From: Devosia sp.
GTDB lineage: Bacteria > Pseudomonadota > Alphaproteobacteria > Rhizobiales > Devosiaceae
DNA length: 64,000 nucleotides
NCBI RefSeq assembly: GCF_024707125.1
Contig: NZ_JANQAH010000011.1
Location: 930,001 to 994,000, forward strand
Direction of reading: 5' to 3'
In this document: piece by piece, positions 10,897 through 19,197 of the stretch
How the letters are laid out: each line of letters begins with the position of its first letter
Position numbering within the stretch: the first letter of the stretch is position 1
Made by a program: the position numbers and the translations under genes
Notes under the pieces: model-generated
What the model was told of the DNA's origin: nothing
The model's database searches: none
Seen by the model: the letters and a program-made list of their open reading frames with translations, nothing else

Positions 10897-11844
10897 ATGA
10901 CAAAGCCGCAGACCACCGAAAAGCGCGGCATTTCCGCCGGTATTCTCGATCAGCCCTATCTTTTGCTCGTGCTGGCACCGCTTTTCTGGGGCGGCAATGT
11001 CGTCGCGGCAAAACTGGTCGTGGGCGAAATCAGCCCATTCCTGCTGCTGGCCTGCCGCTGCGTGCTGGCAACACTATTCATTTTGCCCTTTTCATACAGG
11101 CACTTGCGCAACGACTGGGCAGAGGTGAAGCGCACCTGGCCGGTGCTCATGGCTTTCGGCATCGTGGGCTATGCGCTGTTCAATGCCTTTTTGTATATCG
11201 GCCTGACCATGACCACCGCGGTCAATTCAGCCATCGAGCAGGCCTCGCTGCCAATGCTGATTCTCGGTGCAAATTTTCTGTTTTTCCGGGTGCGCGCCAA
11301 TCTTCTGCAAATATCAGGCGTGCTGCTGGCAATCTTTGGCGTAGTCCTGACCGCAACCCATGGCGATCCGTTGCGTCTCCTGCGCATGGACGTCAATCTC
11401 GGCGACGGTTTTGTCATTCTCGCCTGCCTCGCCTATACCGGCTACACGCTGGCTCTACGCTTCCGGCCCAAGGTGCATATGTTCAGCTTCATGGCCGTTT
11501 CGTTTTTCGGGGCGGCGACGGCAGCAGTGATCATGCTGGCGCTGTTCGGCGGAGGGCTGGGTTCGGTCAGCACACTGGCCCATGTGTCGCCCACCGTTTG
11601 GCTGGTGATTGCCTATGTCGCGACCTTCCCCTCCATGTTCAGCCAGATCGCCTATGCGCGCGGCGTGGAACTGGTCGGCGCCAATCGGGCGGCGCCAAGC
11701 CATAATCTCATCCCGGTTTTTGGCACGTTAGGCTCGGTGCTGATCCTTGGCGAGAGCCTGGAAGGTTATCATTTTCTCGCCGCCGGCATCATCATCGCGG
11801 GGATCATTCTGGCGGAATGGGCGGCGCGCAGGCGCGCCGCCTGA
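10897..11844 (+). CDS. DMT-superfamily (EamA) transporter
   Basis: Inner-membrane protein of 315 residues with about ten hydrophobic segments arranged as two EamA repeats. The first begins around LVLAPLFWGGNVVAAKL. The second begins around VNLGDGFVILACLAYTGYTL and contains the usual N/P-rich HNLIPVFG segment near the penultimate helices. The family exports amino acids or other metabolites, and the substrate cannot be told from sequence. No strong Shine-Dalgarno precedes the ATG. It is convergent with the aldo/keto reductase (7-bp gap). Confidence 0.85.
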   Translation: MTKPQTTEKRGISAGILDQPYLLLVLAPLFWGGNVVAAKLVVGEISPFLLLACRCVLATLFILPFSYRHLRNDWAEVKRTWPVLMAFGIVGYALFNAFLYIGLTMTTAVNSAIEQASLPMLILGANFLFFRVRANLLQISGVLLAIFGVVLTATHGDPLRLLRMDVNLGDGFVILACLAYTGYTLALRFRPKVHMFSFMAVSFFGAATAAVIMLALFGGGLGSVSTLAHVSPTVWLVIAYVATFPSMFSQIAYARGVELVGANRAAPSHNLIPVFGTLGSVLILGESLEGYHFLAAGIIIAGIILAEWAARRRAA

Positions 11845-11851
11845 GGTCAAT

Positions 11852-12781
11852 TTACGGCAGCGTGTGGCCGGCGGTGCGGAAGAGGCGATACCACTCTTCG
11901 CGCGTCAGCGGCACGGAGGAACCGGCAGCACATTCTTCGACGCGCGACGGTTTTGTCGTGCCGAGGACCACCTGAACATTGGCCGGGTGGCGGGTGATCC
12001 AGGCAACGGCGATGCCGGTCGGCGTTACGCCATACTTTTCCGCCAGCTCGTCCAGTGCATCGTTGAGTTCCAGGAATTCCTCGCGATCGCCCACGAAGAC
12101 GCCATCGAAAAAGCCCTTCTGGAACGGTGACCAGGCCTGCAGCATCATGCCCTGCACACGCGAATAGTCGAGCAGCCCATTGTCGCGGCTGATGGACTGA
12201 TCGAGCCCGTTCATATTCGCCGCCACACCCTGCGCGAAAAGGTTGGCATGGGTGATGCTGAGCTGAACCTGATTGAACAGCAGTGGCTGTTTGACCGCGG
12301 TCTTCAGCACCTCGATCTGCCCAGGCGTGTGGTTGGAAACACCGAAATGGCGGACCTTGCCGGAGGCGGCGAGCTTGTCGAAGGCCGCAGCGACGTCCTC
12401 AGGCTCGACCAGAGTATCGGGTCGATGCAGCAGCAGCACGTCGAGATAGTCGGTACGAAGCGCGGCGAGCGATTCATCGACCGTTTGCAAAATGTGCTCG
12501 GACGAGAAATCGAAAAAGCCCTTGCGGATGCCGACCTTGCTCTGGATCAGGATCTTTTCGCGCTCGACAGCGGAAAGCGTGATGGCCTCGCCGAACCGCT
12601 CTTCGCAACGATGGCGCTCGCCGCCATAAATATCGGCATGGTCGAAGACCGTAACGCCGGCATCGACGGCCGCCCCGAACAGGGACTGGATTTCGGCATT
12701 GCTCATCTTGGCGATGCGCATGAGCCCAAGCACAACGCTCGACACAGTGAGATCGGTGTGGGGCACCTTGAAGGTCTTCAT
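11852..12781 (-). CDS. Aldo/keto reductase (YdhF-like)
   Basis: NADPH-dependent oxidoreductase of 309 residues with a TIM-barrel fold. The catalytic Asp/Tyr lie in FDHADIYGG (about 45-53), the catalytic Lys in ILIQSKVGI (about 82), and the His in LLLHRPD. C-terminal NADP-binding residues lie around VVLGTTKPSRV. Similarity is to the YdhF branch, and the substrate is unknown. The neighbours do not indicate a pathway. Confidence 0.88.
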   Translation of the reverse strand: MKTFKVPHTDLTVSSVVLGLMRIAKMSNAEIQSLFGAAVDAGVTVFDHADIYGGERHRCEERFGEAITLSAVEREKILIQSKVGIRKGFFDFSSEHILQTVDESLAALRTDYLDVLLLHRPDTLVEPEDVAAAFDKLAASGKVRHFGVSNHTPGQIEVLKTAVKQPLLFNQVQLSITHANLFAQGVAANMNGLDQSISRDNGLLDYSRVQGMMLQAWSPFQKGFFDGVFVGDREEFLELNDALDELAEKYGVTPTGIAVAWITRHPANVQVVLGTTKPSRVEECAAGSSVPLTREEWYRLFRTAGHTLP

Positions 12782-12857
12782 CGAAACCTCGGAAATTTGG
12801 GGATGGCGCCGACACGGCGGCGCAGGGGGAACGCAGTAAGACTAGCCCGTGCCGCCC

Positions 12858-12893
12858 CCAAAAGAAAGCCCCGCCGGCGCGAACCGGCGGGGC
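12858..12893 (-). terminator. Rho-independent terminator of serA
   Basis: A 10-bp perfect stem (GCCCCGCCGG 12868-12877 with CCGGCGGGGC 12884-12893) is followed on the minus strand by TTTCTTTT. It lies 22 bp past the serA stop. Confidence 0.9.
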
Positions 12894-12915
12894 AATTGTC
12901 AATAATTTCGCAATC

Positions 12916-14499
12916 CTAGAAGCGGACGGCCTTGGCCTGCTTGACGCCTTCGAGCGCAGCGATCTCAGCCAACTGCTCTTCCGTGAGAGTGCCATCGATG
13001 GAAACGAGAGCGATCGCATCGCCCCCCACTTCGGCACGGCCAAGGTTGAAATTGGCGATATTGATGCCCAGCGTGCCCAGCAGCGTGCCGAGGCGGCCGA
13101 TATGGCCCGGCTTGTCCTCATTGGTGACATAAAGCATGGACGGCGACAGCTCGGCTTCCATGTTGATATCCTTGACCTGGATGATCCGCGACTTGCCATT
13201 GGCAAAGATCGTGCCCGCAACGCCGCGCGTCTGACGCTCGGTGGTGATGGTCAGGCGGATATAGCCTTCATAGGCGCCCTGCTGGTCGCGGGTCGTGGTT
13301 TCGACGGTGATGCCGCGATCCTTGGCGATCTGCGGGGCCGAGACCATGTTGACGTCACCCAGCGAGGGTTTCAGCACGCCATTGATGGCGGCCGCGATCA
13401 TCGGCTTGACATTGAGCCCAGCTGGCGTGCCCTCGAACTCGATATGGATGCCCTTGATGCCCGTTTCGGTGAGTTGGCCAGCGAAGGAGCCAAGCGCTTC
13501 CGACAGCTTCACCCAGGGGGTGATGATCGGAGCTTCTTCCGCCGAAATCGACGGGAAGTTGAGCGCATTGGTGATTTCGCCGGTCATCAGATAGGCCGAA
13601 ATCTGCTCGGCGACCTGCAGGGCAACGTTTTCCTGCGCTTCGGTGGTCGAAGCGCCGAGATGCGGGGTGCAGATGACATTGGGCAGATCGAACAGCGGAT
13701 TGTTCTCTGCCGGTTCAACGAGGAACACGTCGAGCGCCGCGCCGGCGACATGGCCCGACTTCAGCGCATTGTAGAGCGCTTCTTCATCGATAAGACCGCC
13801 GCGGGCGCAATTGACGATGCGCACGCCCTTCTTGGTCTTGGCAAGGTTTTCGGCATTGAGAATGTTGCGGGTCGCGTCGATCAGCGGCGTGTGCAGCGTG
13901 ATGAAATCGGCGCGGGCGAGCAGGTCATCAAGCTCGACCTTTTCGACGCCCAGCGTCTGGGCGCGTTCCGGGGTGAGGAACGGGTCGAAGGCGATGACCT
14001 TCATGCGCAGGCCAATGGCGCGATCGGCAACGATCGAACCGATATTGCCGGCACCGATCAGGCCGAGGGTCTTGTTGGTCACTTCGACACCCATGAAGCG
14101 GTTCTTTTCCCACTTCGAGGCGCGCGTGGAAGCGTCGGCCTCCGGCAGCTGGCGGGCGAGCGCAAACATCATGGCGATGGCATGCTCGGCCGTGGTGATC
14201 GAATTGCCGAAGGGCGTGTTCATCACGATGATGCCCTTCTTGGTCGCAGCCGGAATATCGACATTGTCGACACCGATACCGGCGCGGCCGATGACCTTCA
14301 GATTGGTCGCGGCGGCGATGATCTTCTCGGTGACCTTCGAAGCCGAGCGGATGGCGAGACCATCATACTGGCCGATGGCTTCAAGGAACTTTTCCTTGTC
14401 CTTGCCGAGATCGGGCAGGTAATCCACCTCGACGCCATTGTCCTTGAAAATCTGGACGGCGGTCGGGCTGAGCTTATCCGAAACGAGAACCTTGGGCAT
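12916..14499 (-). CDS. serA: D-3-phosphoglycerate dehydrogenase
   Basis: First enzyme of serine biosynthesis, oxidising 3-phosphoglycerate with NAD+. It has 527 residues, the long form with an intervening domain and a C-terminal ACT domain. The NAD-binding GAGNIG is at 149-154. The catalytic Arg is in NCARGG (R233), Glu around 262 and His in PHLGAS (H280). The ACT domain starts around 455 (MLYVTNEDKPGHIG), suggesting serine feedback. The ATG at 14499 has AGGAGGG upstream. It is second gene of the serC-serA operon, with a terminator behind it. Confidence 0.97.
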   Translation of the reverse strand: MPKVLVSDKLSPTAVQIFKDNGVEVDYLPDLGKDKEKFLEAIGQYDGLAIRSASKVTEKIIAAATNLKVIGRAGIGVDNVDIPAATKKGIIVMNTPFGNSITTAEHAIAMMFALARQLPEADASTRASKWEKNRFMGVEVTNKTLGLIGAGNIGSIVADRAIGLRMKVIAFDPFLTPERAQTLGVEKVELDDLLARADFITLHTPLIDATRNILNAENLAKTKKGVRIVNCARGGLIDEEALYNALKSGHVAGAALDVFLVEPAENNPLFDLPNVICTPHLGASTTEAQENVALQVAEQISAYLMTGEITNALNFPSISAEEAPIITPWVKLSEALGSFAGQLTETGIKGIHIEFEGTPAGLNVKPMIAAAINGVLKPSLGDVNMVSAPQIAKDRGITVETTTRDQQGAYEGYIRLTITTERQTRGVAGTIFANGKSRIIQVKDINMEAELSPSMLYVTNEDKPGHIGRLGTLLGTLGINIANFNLGRAEVGGDAIALVSIDGTLTEEQLAEIAALEGVKQAKAVRF

Positions 14500-14516
14500 T
14501 GCGCCCTCCTGCATAT

Positions 14517-14550
14517 TGGTTGCGGGAGCAGGATTTGAACCTGCGACACC
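14517..14550 (-). other. tRNA 3'-end remnant (initiator-tRNA-like T arm and acceptor 3' strand)
   Basis: On the minus strand, GCAGGTTCAAATCCTGC forms a perfect T stem-loop and is followed by TCCCGCAACCA. This matches the 3' end of alphaproteobacterial tRNA-fMet, including an encoded CCA. No matching 5' acceptor strand, D arm or anticodon arm is found upstream, so it is not a functional tRNA. Such 3' fragments are usually attachment-site scars left by tRNA-targeting integrases. It sits 18 bp upstream of the serA start. Confidence 0.7.
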
Positions 14551-14576
14551 GCGAGAATGAGTGGGAGTGCCCCGCC

Positions 14577-14595
14577 TAGTGGCGGGGCCGAAGAT
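14577..14595 (-). other. GC-rich hairpin after serC
   Basis: GCCCCGCC and GGCGGGGC flank a short loop (plus strand about 14570-14588). They form a stable hairpin directly past the serC stop, without a T-run. It may attenuate read-through into serA or protect a processed 3' end. Boundaries are approximate. Confidence 0.4.
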
Positions 14596-15777
14596 TCAGG
14601 CAGCAGCCTTGAGCGCGGCCTTTTCCTGGGCGAAAGCCCAGTCGAGCCACGGGGTCAACGCTGCAAGGTCGGATGCTTCCACCGTTGAGCCGGCCCAGAT
14701 GCGCAGGCCCGCCGGAGCGTCCTTGTAGGAGCCGAAATCGTAGCCGACACCGAGCTTGTCGAGGCGGGCAACGATGGCCTTTGCAAAAGCCGCCTGGCCT
14801 TCATCATCAAGCGCCACGATGTCAGGATCGGTGATCGAGAGACAGACCGAGGTATTGGAACGCTGGTCGGCATTCTTGGCGAGGAAATCGACCCAAGCGG
14901 TCTTTTCCACCCAGTCAGCCAGCACCTTGAAATTGGCGTCGGCACGCGCCTGCATCGCCTTGAGGCCGCCAACTTGCAGGCCCCACTGCATGGCGTCGAT
15001 CGCGTCTTCGATGCAGATCATCGAGACGGTATTGATCGTCTCGGCCTTGAAGATGCCCTCGATAAGCTTGCCGCCCTTGGTCATGCGGAAAATCTTCGGC
15101 AGCGGACGGTCGGGCTTGAACGTTTCGAGACGTTCAACAGCGCGCGGCGAAAGGATCAGAATGCCGTGTGCAGCTTCACCGCCCAGCGCCTTCTGCCAGG
15201 AGAAGGTCACAACGTCGAGCTTGGCGAAATCGAGCTTCTGCGCGAACGCAGCCGAGGTGGCGTCGCAAATGGTCAGGCCTTCGCGATTGGCCGGGATCCA
15301 GTCCGCATTCGGCACGCGCACACCCGAAGTCGTGCCGTTCCACGTGAACACCACGTCGCGGTTGAAATCGACCTGAGCCAGATCCGGCAGTTCGCCATAG
15401 GGCGCTTCGAGCACGCGGCAATCGGCAAGCTTGAGTTGCTTCTGCACGTCGGTGACCCAGCCGGCACCGAACGATTCCCAGGCGAGCATGTCGACGCCCC
15501 GAGCGCCCAGCGCGCTCCAGAGGAACATTTCGACAGCACCCGTGTCGGAAGCGGGGACGATACCGATGCGATAGTCGGCGGGAACTTCGAGCAGTTCGCG
15601 GGTCAGATCGATGGCCTGCTGAATGCGCGCCTTGGCAGGCTTGGCACGGTGCGAACGACCGGTGAGCGCGCCAGCGAGCGCTTCAACCGTCCAGCCTGGA
15701 CGTTTGGCACAAGGACCCGACGAAAAATTGGGGTTAGCCGGTTTTACCGCCGGTGCGGTCAGGGGCGTATCAGCCAT
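14596..15777 (-). CDS. serC: Phosphoserine aminotransferase
   Basis: PLP enzyme converting 3-phosphohydroxypyruvate and glutamate to phosphoserine, the second step of serine synthesis. The 393-residue product has the PLP Lys in [10 protein letters not shown] (K196), the substrate-binding region [15 protein letters not shown] (16-30), and the length of the alphaproteobacterial subtype. The frame extends upstream to 15891. The ATG at 15777, with a GGAGGG-like SD just before it, lies directly behind the structured leader. It is co-directional with serA. Confidence 0.96.
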   Translation of the reverse strand: MADTPLTAPAVKPANPNFSSGPCAKRPGWTVEALAGALTGRSHRAKPAKARIQQAIDLTRELLEVPADYRIGIVPASDTGAVEMFLWSALGARGVDMLAWESFGAGWVTDVQKQLKLADCRVLEAPYGELPDLAQVDFNRDVVFTWNGTTSGVRVPNADWIPANREGLTICDATSAAFAQKLDFAKLDVVTFSWQKALGGEAAHGILILSPRAVERLETFKPDRPLPKIFRMTKGGKLIEGIFKAETINTVSMICIEDAIDAMQWGLQVGGLKAMQARADANFKVLADWVEKTAWVDFLAKNADQRSNTSVCLSITDPDIVALDDEGQAAFAKAIVARLDKLGVGYDFGSYKDAPAGLRIWAGSTVEASDLAALTPWLDWAFAQEKAALKAAA

Positions 15778-15789
15778 CTCAAGCGGCCC

Positions 15790-15850
15790 TCCCAGGCCTA
15801 TGCGCCTCGCGTTAGGGCGAGGTGTCCTGAGGCCGGAGATACTCCTTAGG
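15790..15850 (-). promoter_or_regulatory. Structured serC leader RNA (serC motif candidate)
   Basis: On the minus strand the leader folds into a GGAG/CTCC hairpin (15835-15845), then an outer helix GGCCT/AGGCC (15830-15834 with 15795-15799). That helix encloses a 6-bp inner hairpin CCTCGC/GCGAGG (15805-15822). It ends next to the serC SD. A conserved serC leader motif is known upstream of serC in alphaproteobacteria. Position and layout fit, but I matched it by eye, not with a covariance model. Confidence 0.55.
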
Positions 15851-15935
15851 TGGAGACGCGTCAATGGGCGACGAAAGTCCAACCCTTGCAAGTTCCATCA
15901 AAATCCGAGTCCTGCCGGCTAAAAAGGCCAGGCGA

Positions 15936-16355
15936 TCAAGTGACGCGGGTTCCGACAAAACCGGACGAAGCGATCGCGCTGCATAACTCGTTCCATTCGC
16001 ATCCGGAGCAAGCAGCGCGCGTATGCCCCCGGACAAAGGCGGATCGCAAGACCCCAAGGCGTTCACCGGTAATCTCCAAGGTGAGCCCCGCCCTGATGGT
16101 CGCCTTCACCAGCCGGCCGACATCGTCGGCCGCCGCCCTGTCGCGTTCGATGACGCTCTCGCGCCGGCAATGAGCATCCGCATCGGCCAGCAGAGGCACG
16201 CAGATATCATCGGGCCCGTCGACAATCAGGATGCTTTCGCCCTGCGACAAGCGCCGGGCGATTGCGTCATAATTCTGCGTGAAGTCCACGGAGTAACCTT
16301 TGCCTGCATAGGTCAGCAGGCAAAGGAGATGGTGCGGGCGAAGCCGAACGGTCAT
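15936..16355 (-). CDS. DUF1284 domain-containing protein
   Basis: A 139-residue cytoplasmic protein starting TVRLRPHHLLCLLTY, the hallmark of DUF1284, with a GPDDICVPL segment and several conserved Cys (CRRE, CSGCEWNELC) that could bind metal. Function is unknown. Its start overlaps the bioY stop by 4 bases, so the two are translationally coupled. A link to biotin is suggested only by that context. Confidence 0.8.
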   Translation of the reverse strand: MTVRLRPHHLLCLLTYAGKGYSVDFTQNYDAIARRLSQGESILIVDGPDDICVPLLADADAHCRRESVIERDRAAADDVGRLVKATIRAGLTLEITGERLGVLRSAFVRGHTRAACSGCEWNELCSAIASSGFVGTRVT

Positions 16356-16930
16356 TGGGACTTGGTGCTTTTCCGACGGGAGAGAGCGTAAAGCAGCGAC
16401 GCGCCCAAGGCCGACTTGAGAAGCCCCCCGGCAAGGAACGGCACAACGCCGAAGGTCCAGGCGTCTTCAGGGCCGATGACAACGGCAAGCCACATGCCGC
16501 CAAGAACAAGGCAGACGGCATTACCAAGCGCCATGCTCAGAAAGGCCAGGACGGGGCGCTGGCCGCTCCAGCCGCGTTCAGCAAGCCATCCGGTCAATGC
16601 GGCAACGAGCGGGAAGGCGAAAAGGTATCCCGCGGTCGGCCCGACAAAATGATGCGCTCCAGCTGCGCCGCCCGAAAGAACAGGCATGCCCAAGGCCGCT
16701 TCCACCAGCCAGGCGATTACGGTCAAGGCACCAAGGCGCCAGCCATAGACAGCGCCGATCAAGGTCACGGCGAGCGTCTGCATATTGACCGGCACCGGGA
16801 CCAGCGGCACCTCGACATAGGAGGCCGCGGCGAGGAAAACGGTGCCCGCAAGCACGGCGCCAACCTGCCATAGGAGGGGTTTGTCCTGGATGCTGCCTAG
16901 GGCAGACGCGACGGACTTATCAGTGACCAT
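16352..16930 (-). CDS. bioY: Biotin transporter BioY
   Basis: Substrate-capture (S) component of an ECF-type biotin transporter. It is an inner-membrane protein of 192 residues with about six hydrophobic segments. Motifs are VPVPVNMQTLAVTLIGA and GGAAGAHHFVGPTAGYLF, characteristic of BioY. No ECF A/T components (bioMN) are adjacent, so it may work alone or with distant partners. The ATG at 16930 has AAGGAG 6 bases upstream. A TTG at 16945 would overlap that SD. BioR-like boxes lie immediately upstream. Confidence 0.94.
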   Translation of the reverse strand: MVTDKSVASALGSIQDKPLLWQVGAVLAGTVFLAAASYVEVPLVPVPVNMQTLAVTLIGAVYGWRLGALTVIAWLVEAALGMPVLSGGAAGAHHFVGPTAGYLFAFPLVAALTGWLAERGWSGQRPVLAFLSMALGNAVCLVLGGMWLAVVIGPEDAWTFGVVPFLAGGLLKSALGASLLYALSRRKSTKSQ

Positions 16931-16947
16931 GTGTGGCTCCTTCAAAA

Positions 16948-16994
16948 TTATAGATAATTTCGCTTATCTATCGCTAAAATAATCCATAGATAGA
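16948..16994 (-). promoter_or_regulatory. Cluster of BioR-type operators upstream of bioY
   Basis: TTATAGATAA (16948-16957) is a perfect match to the TTATMKATAA BioR box. TTATCTATCG (16964-16973) and CATAGATAGA (16985-16994) are imperfect copies. They lie between bioR and bioY, so BioR probably represses bioY and possibly the downstream DUF1284 gene. Confidence 0.8.
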
Positions 16995-17041
16995 TCGTCC
17001 CTGCAAGGGCGATCTTTATGCGATCACAAATAAGCCGCGAA

Positions 17042-17659
17042 TTAGCGGGGAGAGCGCCCGCCCAACAATACGTGTCGCCTCAGAATCGCACCCGCATGCT
17101 CCACCTGCCCGGCTCGCAGAGCGACAAGGATCGCGCTGTGATCGCGGTCGGTCGGCGCCTCCCATTCGGCGCTCCAGCCCGAGAAAAGGAAGCGAGCGCT
17201 TGCCGCCTGCAGGTCATCAATGGCTTTGAGAAGTCGCGGCATCCCGCAGGGCGCCAGCAGGGTCCGATGGAACTTGCGGTTTGCCTGCTCCCAGGCCTGC
17301 ACATCGGGGGCATTGTCGCCCTCGTTGTTGATTTCTTCAGCCTGGTCGAGAATTGCCCGTGTCAGATGGGGCGCGGCATTTTGTAGTGCCAGGACCTCAA
17401 GAGCCGCCCGCATTTCAGCGACTTCCCGCACCTCCGCACGAGAAAAACCTGCCACCCGCACGCCACGCCTTGGCTCGCTCACGGCCAGCCCCTGCGCCTC
17501 GAGGCGTCGGAAGGCCTCGCGCACAGGCACATGGCTTGCTCCGAACTCCTCGGCAACGTGGTCCTGCCTTAGTGGCGTGCCCGGCTCGACGCGCCCGGAG
17601 ATTATGCGTTCGGCGAGCGTCTTGGCGATCTGGTTGGCGAGAGTGTCGTCTTTGGCCAT
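17042..17659 (-). CDS. bioR: GntR-family (FCD) regulator, probable biotin repressor BioR
   Basis: A 205-residue DNA-binding protein with an N-terminal winged helix-turn-helix (about 8-75, with VEPGTPLRQDHVAEEFG and VPVREAFRRLEAQGL) and a C-terminal all-helical FCD domain. It sits directly upstream of bioY with TTATAGATAA boxes between them, which is the known alphaproteobacterial BioR arrangement. The frame is open to 17950. The ATG at 17659 gives the family N-terminus. Confidence 0.85.
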   Translation of the reverse strand: MAKDDTLANQIAKTLAERIISGRVEPGTPLRQDHVAEEFGASHVPVREAFRRLEAQGLAVSEPRRGVRVAGFSRAEVREVAEMRAALEVLALQNAAPHLTRAILDQAEEINNEGDNAPDVQAWEQANRKFHRTLLAPCGMPRLLKAIDDLQAASARFLFSGWSAEWEAPTDRDHSAILVALRAGQVEHAGAILRRHVLLGGRSPR

Positions 17660-17918
17660 GTGTTCCGAAGAGGTGAGCTGACATCGCGCGAATGGATGCG
17701 GTTTTCTCATACACCGGCCGGAAATAGCATGCACGCCGTGATCTCGTGAGAAGCCTTTGGCGCGTCCGGCGGGCCGCTGACACCGGCATGTGATCCTCCC
17801 ACATGCAACGCTCGCTCCGAACAGGCCTTCTAATGACAGGCAATCCTGCCCGACAACCGACGAACGCACCTTGTTTTGCGTCCTGCGTTCGCGCGTCAGC
17901 CGTAAAAGGAGACCCCTG

Positions 17919-19148
17919 ATGCGCCCCATACCCTCATTGCTCGCAAGCACGGCCCTCTGTGCCGTGCTGCTCCCCGCCCTGGCTGTAGGCCAGGAGAGCG
18001 GCTCTGTTGAAACCCAGGCCCCAAATGCGACCGGCCAGCAACCGGCCTTTGAAGGTCAGACGCGAGCGCCACAACCAGCGGAAATGCCCCAGGTCGAAAC
18101 AACGGTGATCGCCGAGGACCTGCCGCAGCTCTGGTCGCTCGAATTTCTGCCCGATGGCCGCATGCTGGTGACCACCAAGGCTGGCGATATGCATATCGTC
18201 ACCCCCGAAGGCGAAGCCGGCTCGCCGATCGAAGGACTGCCCGAGGTGGATGATCGCGGCCAGGGCGGACTACTCGACGTGGCCCTGGCACCCGATTTCG
18301 AAAGTTCGGGCCTTGTCTTCTTCTCCTTCTCGGAACCACGCGATGGCGGCAACGGCACCAGCGTCGCCTCCGCCATACTCTCCGCCGACGACGCCAATGG
18401 CGGCACGCTCGAAGACCTCAAGGTGATCTTCCAGCAGACCCCGACCTATAATGGCGACAAGCATTTTGGCTCTCGCCTGGTCTTTGCCCCCGACGGCGCC
18501 TTGTTCGTCACTGTTGGCGAGCGATCCGATGTCGAAACCCGCAATCAGGCGCAGGATATTTCCAGTGGCCTCGGCAAGGTGTTCCGCATCGACAGCAGCG
18601 GCGAGGCCTTGCCGGACAATCCCTTCACCGCGACCGAGAACGCCCTACCCGAAATCTGGAGCCTCGGTCATCGCAACATGCAGGCAGCAACACTTGACGG
18701 CGAAGGCCGGCTCTGGACCGTCGAACATGGTCCCATGGGCGGCGACGAACTCAACAGGCCAGAAGCCGGCACCAACTATGGCTGGCCCGAAGTAACCTAT
18801 GGGCTGGACTATAGCGGCGAACCGATCGGCGAGGGCATCACCGCCAAGGAAGGCACCACTCAGCCGGTCTACTATTGGGACCCCGTCATCGCTCCCTCAG
18901 GCATGGCCTTCTACGAGGGCAGCGAATTCCCCGAATGGCAGGGAGCCTTCCTCATCGGTGGTCTGGTCGCCGAAGGCGTTGTCGTTGTTCATCTCGACGG
19001 CGACAAGGTCGTCTATGAAGAGCGCGTGCCGCTCCAGGCGCGGGTGCGCGATGTCAAAATCGGCCCTGATGGCGCCGTCTATGCCGTAACGGAGAACCCG
19101 GACGCCGGGACTTCCACCATAGTTCGTCTGAGCAAGGCGATCACCTGA
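17919..19148 (+). CDS. PQQ-dependent aldose sugar dehydrogenase-like protein
   Basis: Exported beta-propeller protein of 409 residues. The signal peptide ends near ALAVGQ (about 25), followed by a Q/P/A-rich linker and a glucose/sorbosone dehydrogenase domain (from about 60). Landmarks are LWSLEFLPDGRMLVTTKAG, DDRGQGGLLDVALAPDF (catalytic-His region replaced by the family's variable segment), SLGHRNMQA and PEAGTNYGWPE. The family oxidises aldoses in the periplasm with PQQ. No PQQ biosynthesis genes are in the window. The ATG has AAAGGAG upstream. Confidence 0.85.
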   Translation: MRPIPSLLASTALCAVLLPALAVGQESGSVETQAPNATGQQPAFEGQTRAPQPAEMPQVETTVIAEDLPQLWSLEFLPDGRMLVTTKAGDMHIVTPEGEAGSPIEGLPEVDDRGQGGLLDVALAPDFESSGLVFFSFSEPRDGGNGTSVASAILSADDANGGTLEDLKVIFQQTPTYNGDKHFGSRLVFAPDGALFVTVGERSDVETRNQAQDISSGLGKVFRIDSSGEALPDNPFTATENALPEIWSLGHRNMQAATLDGEGRLWTVEHGPMGGDELNRPEAGTNYGWPEVTYGLDYSGEPIGEGITAKEGTTQPVYYWDPVIAPSGMAFYEGSEFPEWQGAFLIGGLVAEGVVVVHLDGDKVVYEERVPLQARVRDVKIGPDGAVYAVTENPDAGTSTIVRLSKAIT

Positions 19149-19160
19149 CAAGGTCATGTG

Positions 19161-19183
19161 GCGAGGCAGTTTTCGCCTCGCCC
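19161..19183. terminator. Hairpin between convergent genes, possible bidirectional terminator
   Basis: An 8-bp perfect stem GGCGAGGC/GCCTCGCC with a 7-base loop lies between the sugar dehydrogenase stop and the histidine kinase stop. No clear T-run follows, so the call is tentative. Confidence 0.4.
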
Positions 19184-19197
19184 CGACCCATGTCGAC

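Noticed and set aside
14517..14590. Complete tRNA gene
   Set aside because: Only the T arm, acceptor 3' strand and CCA are present. No 5' half could be folded.
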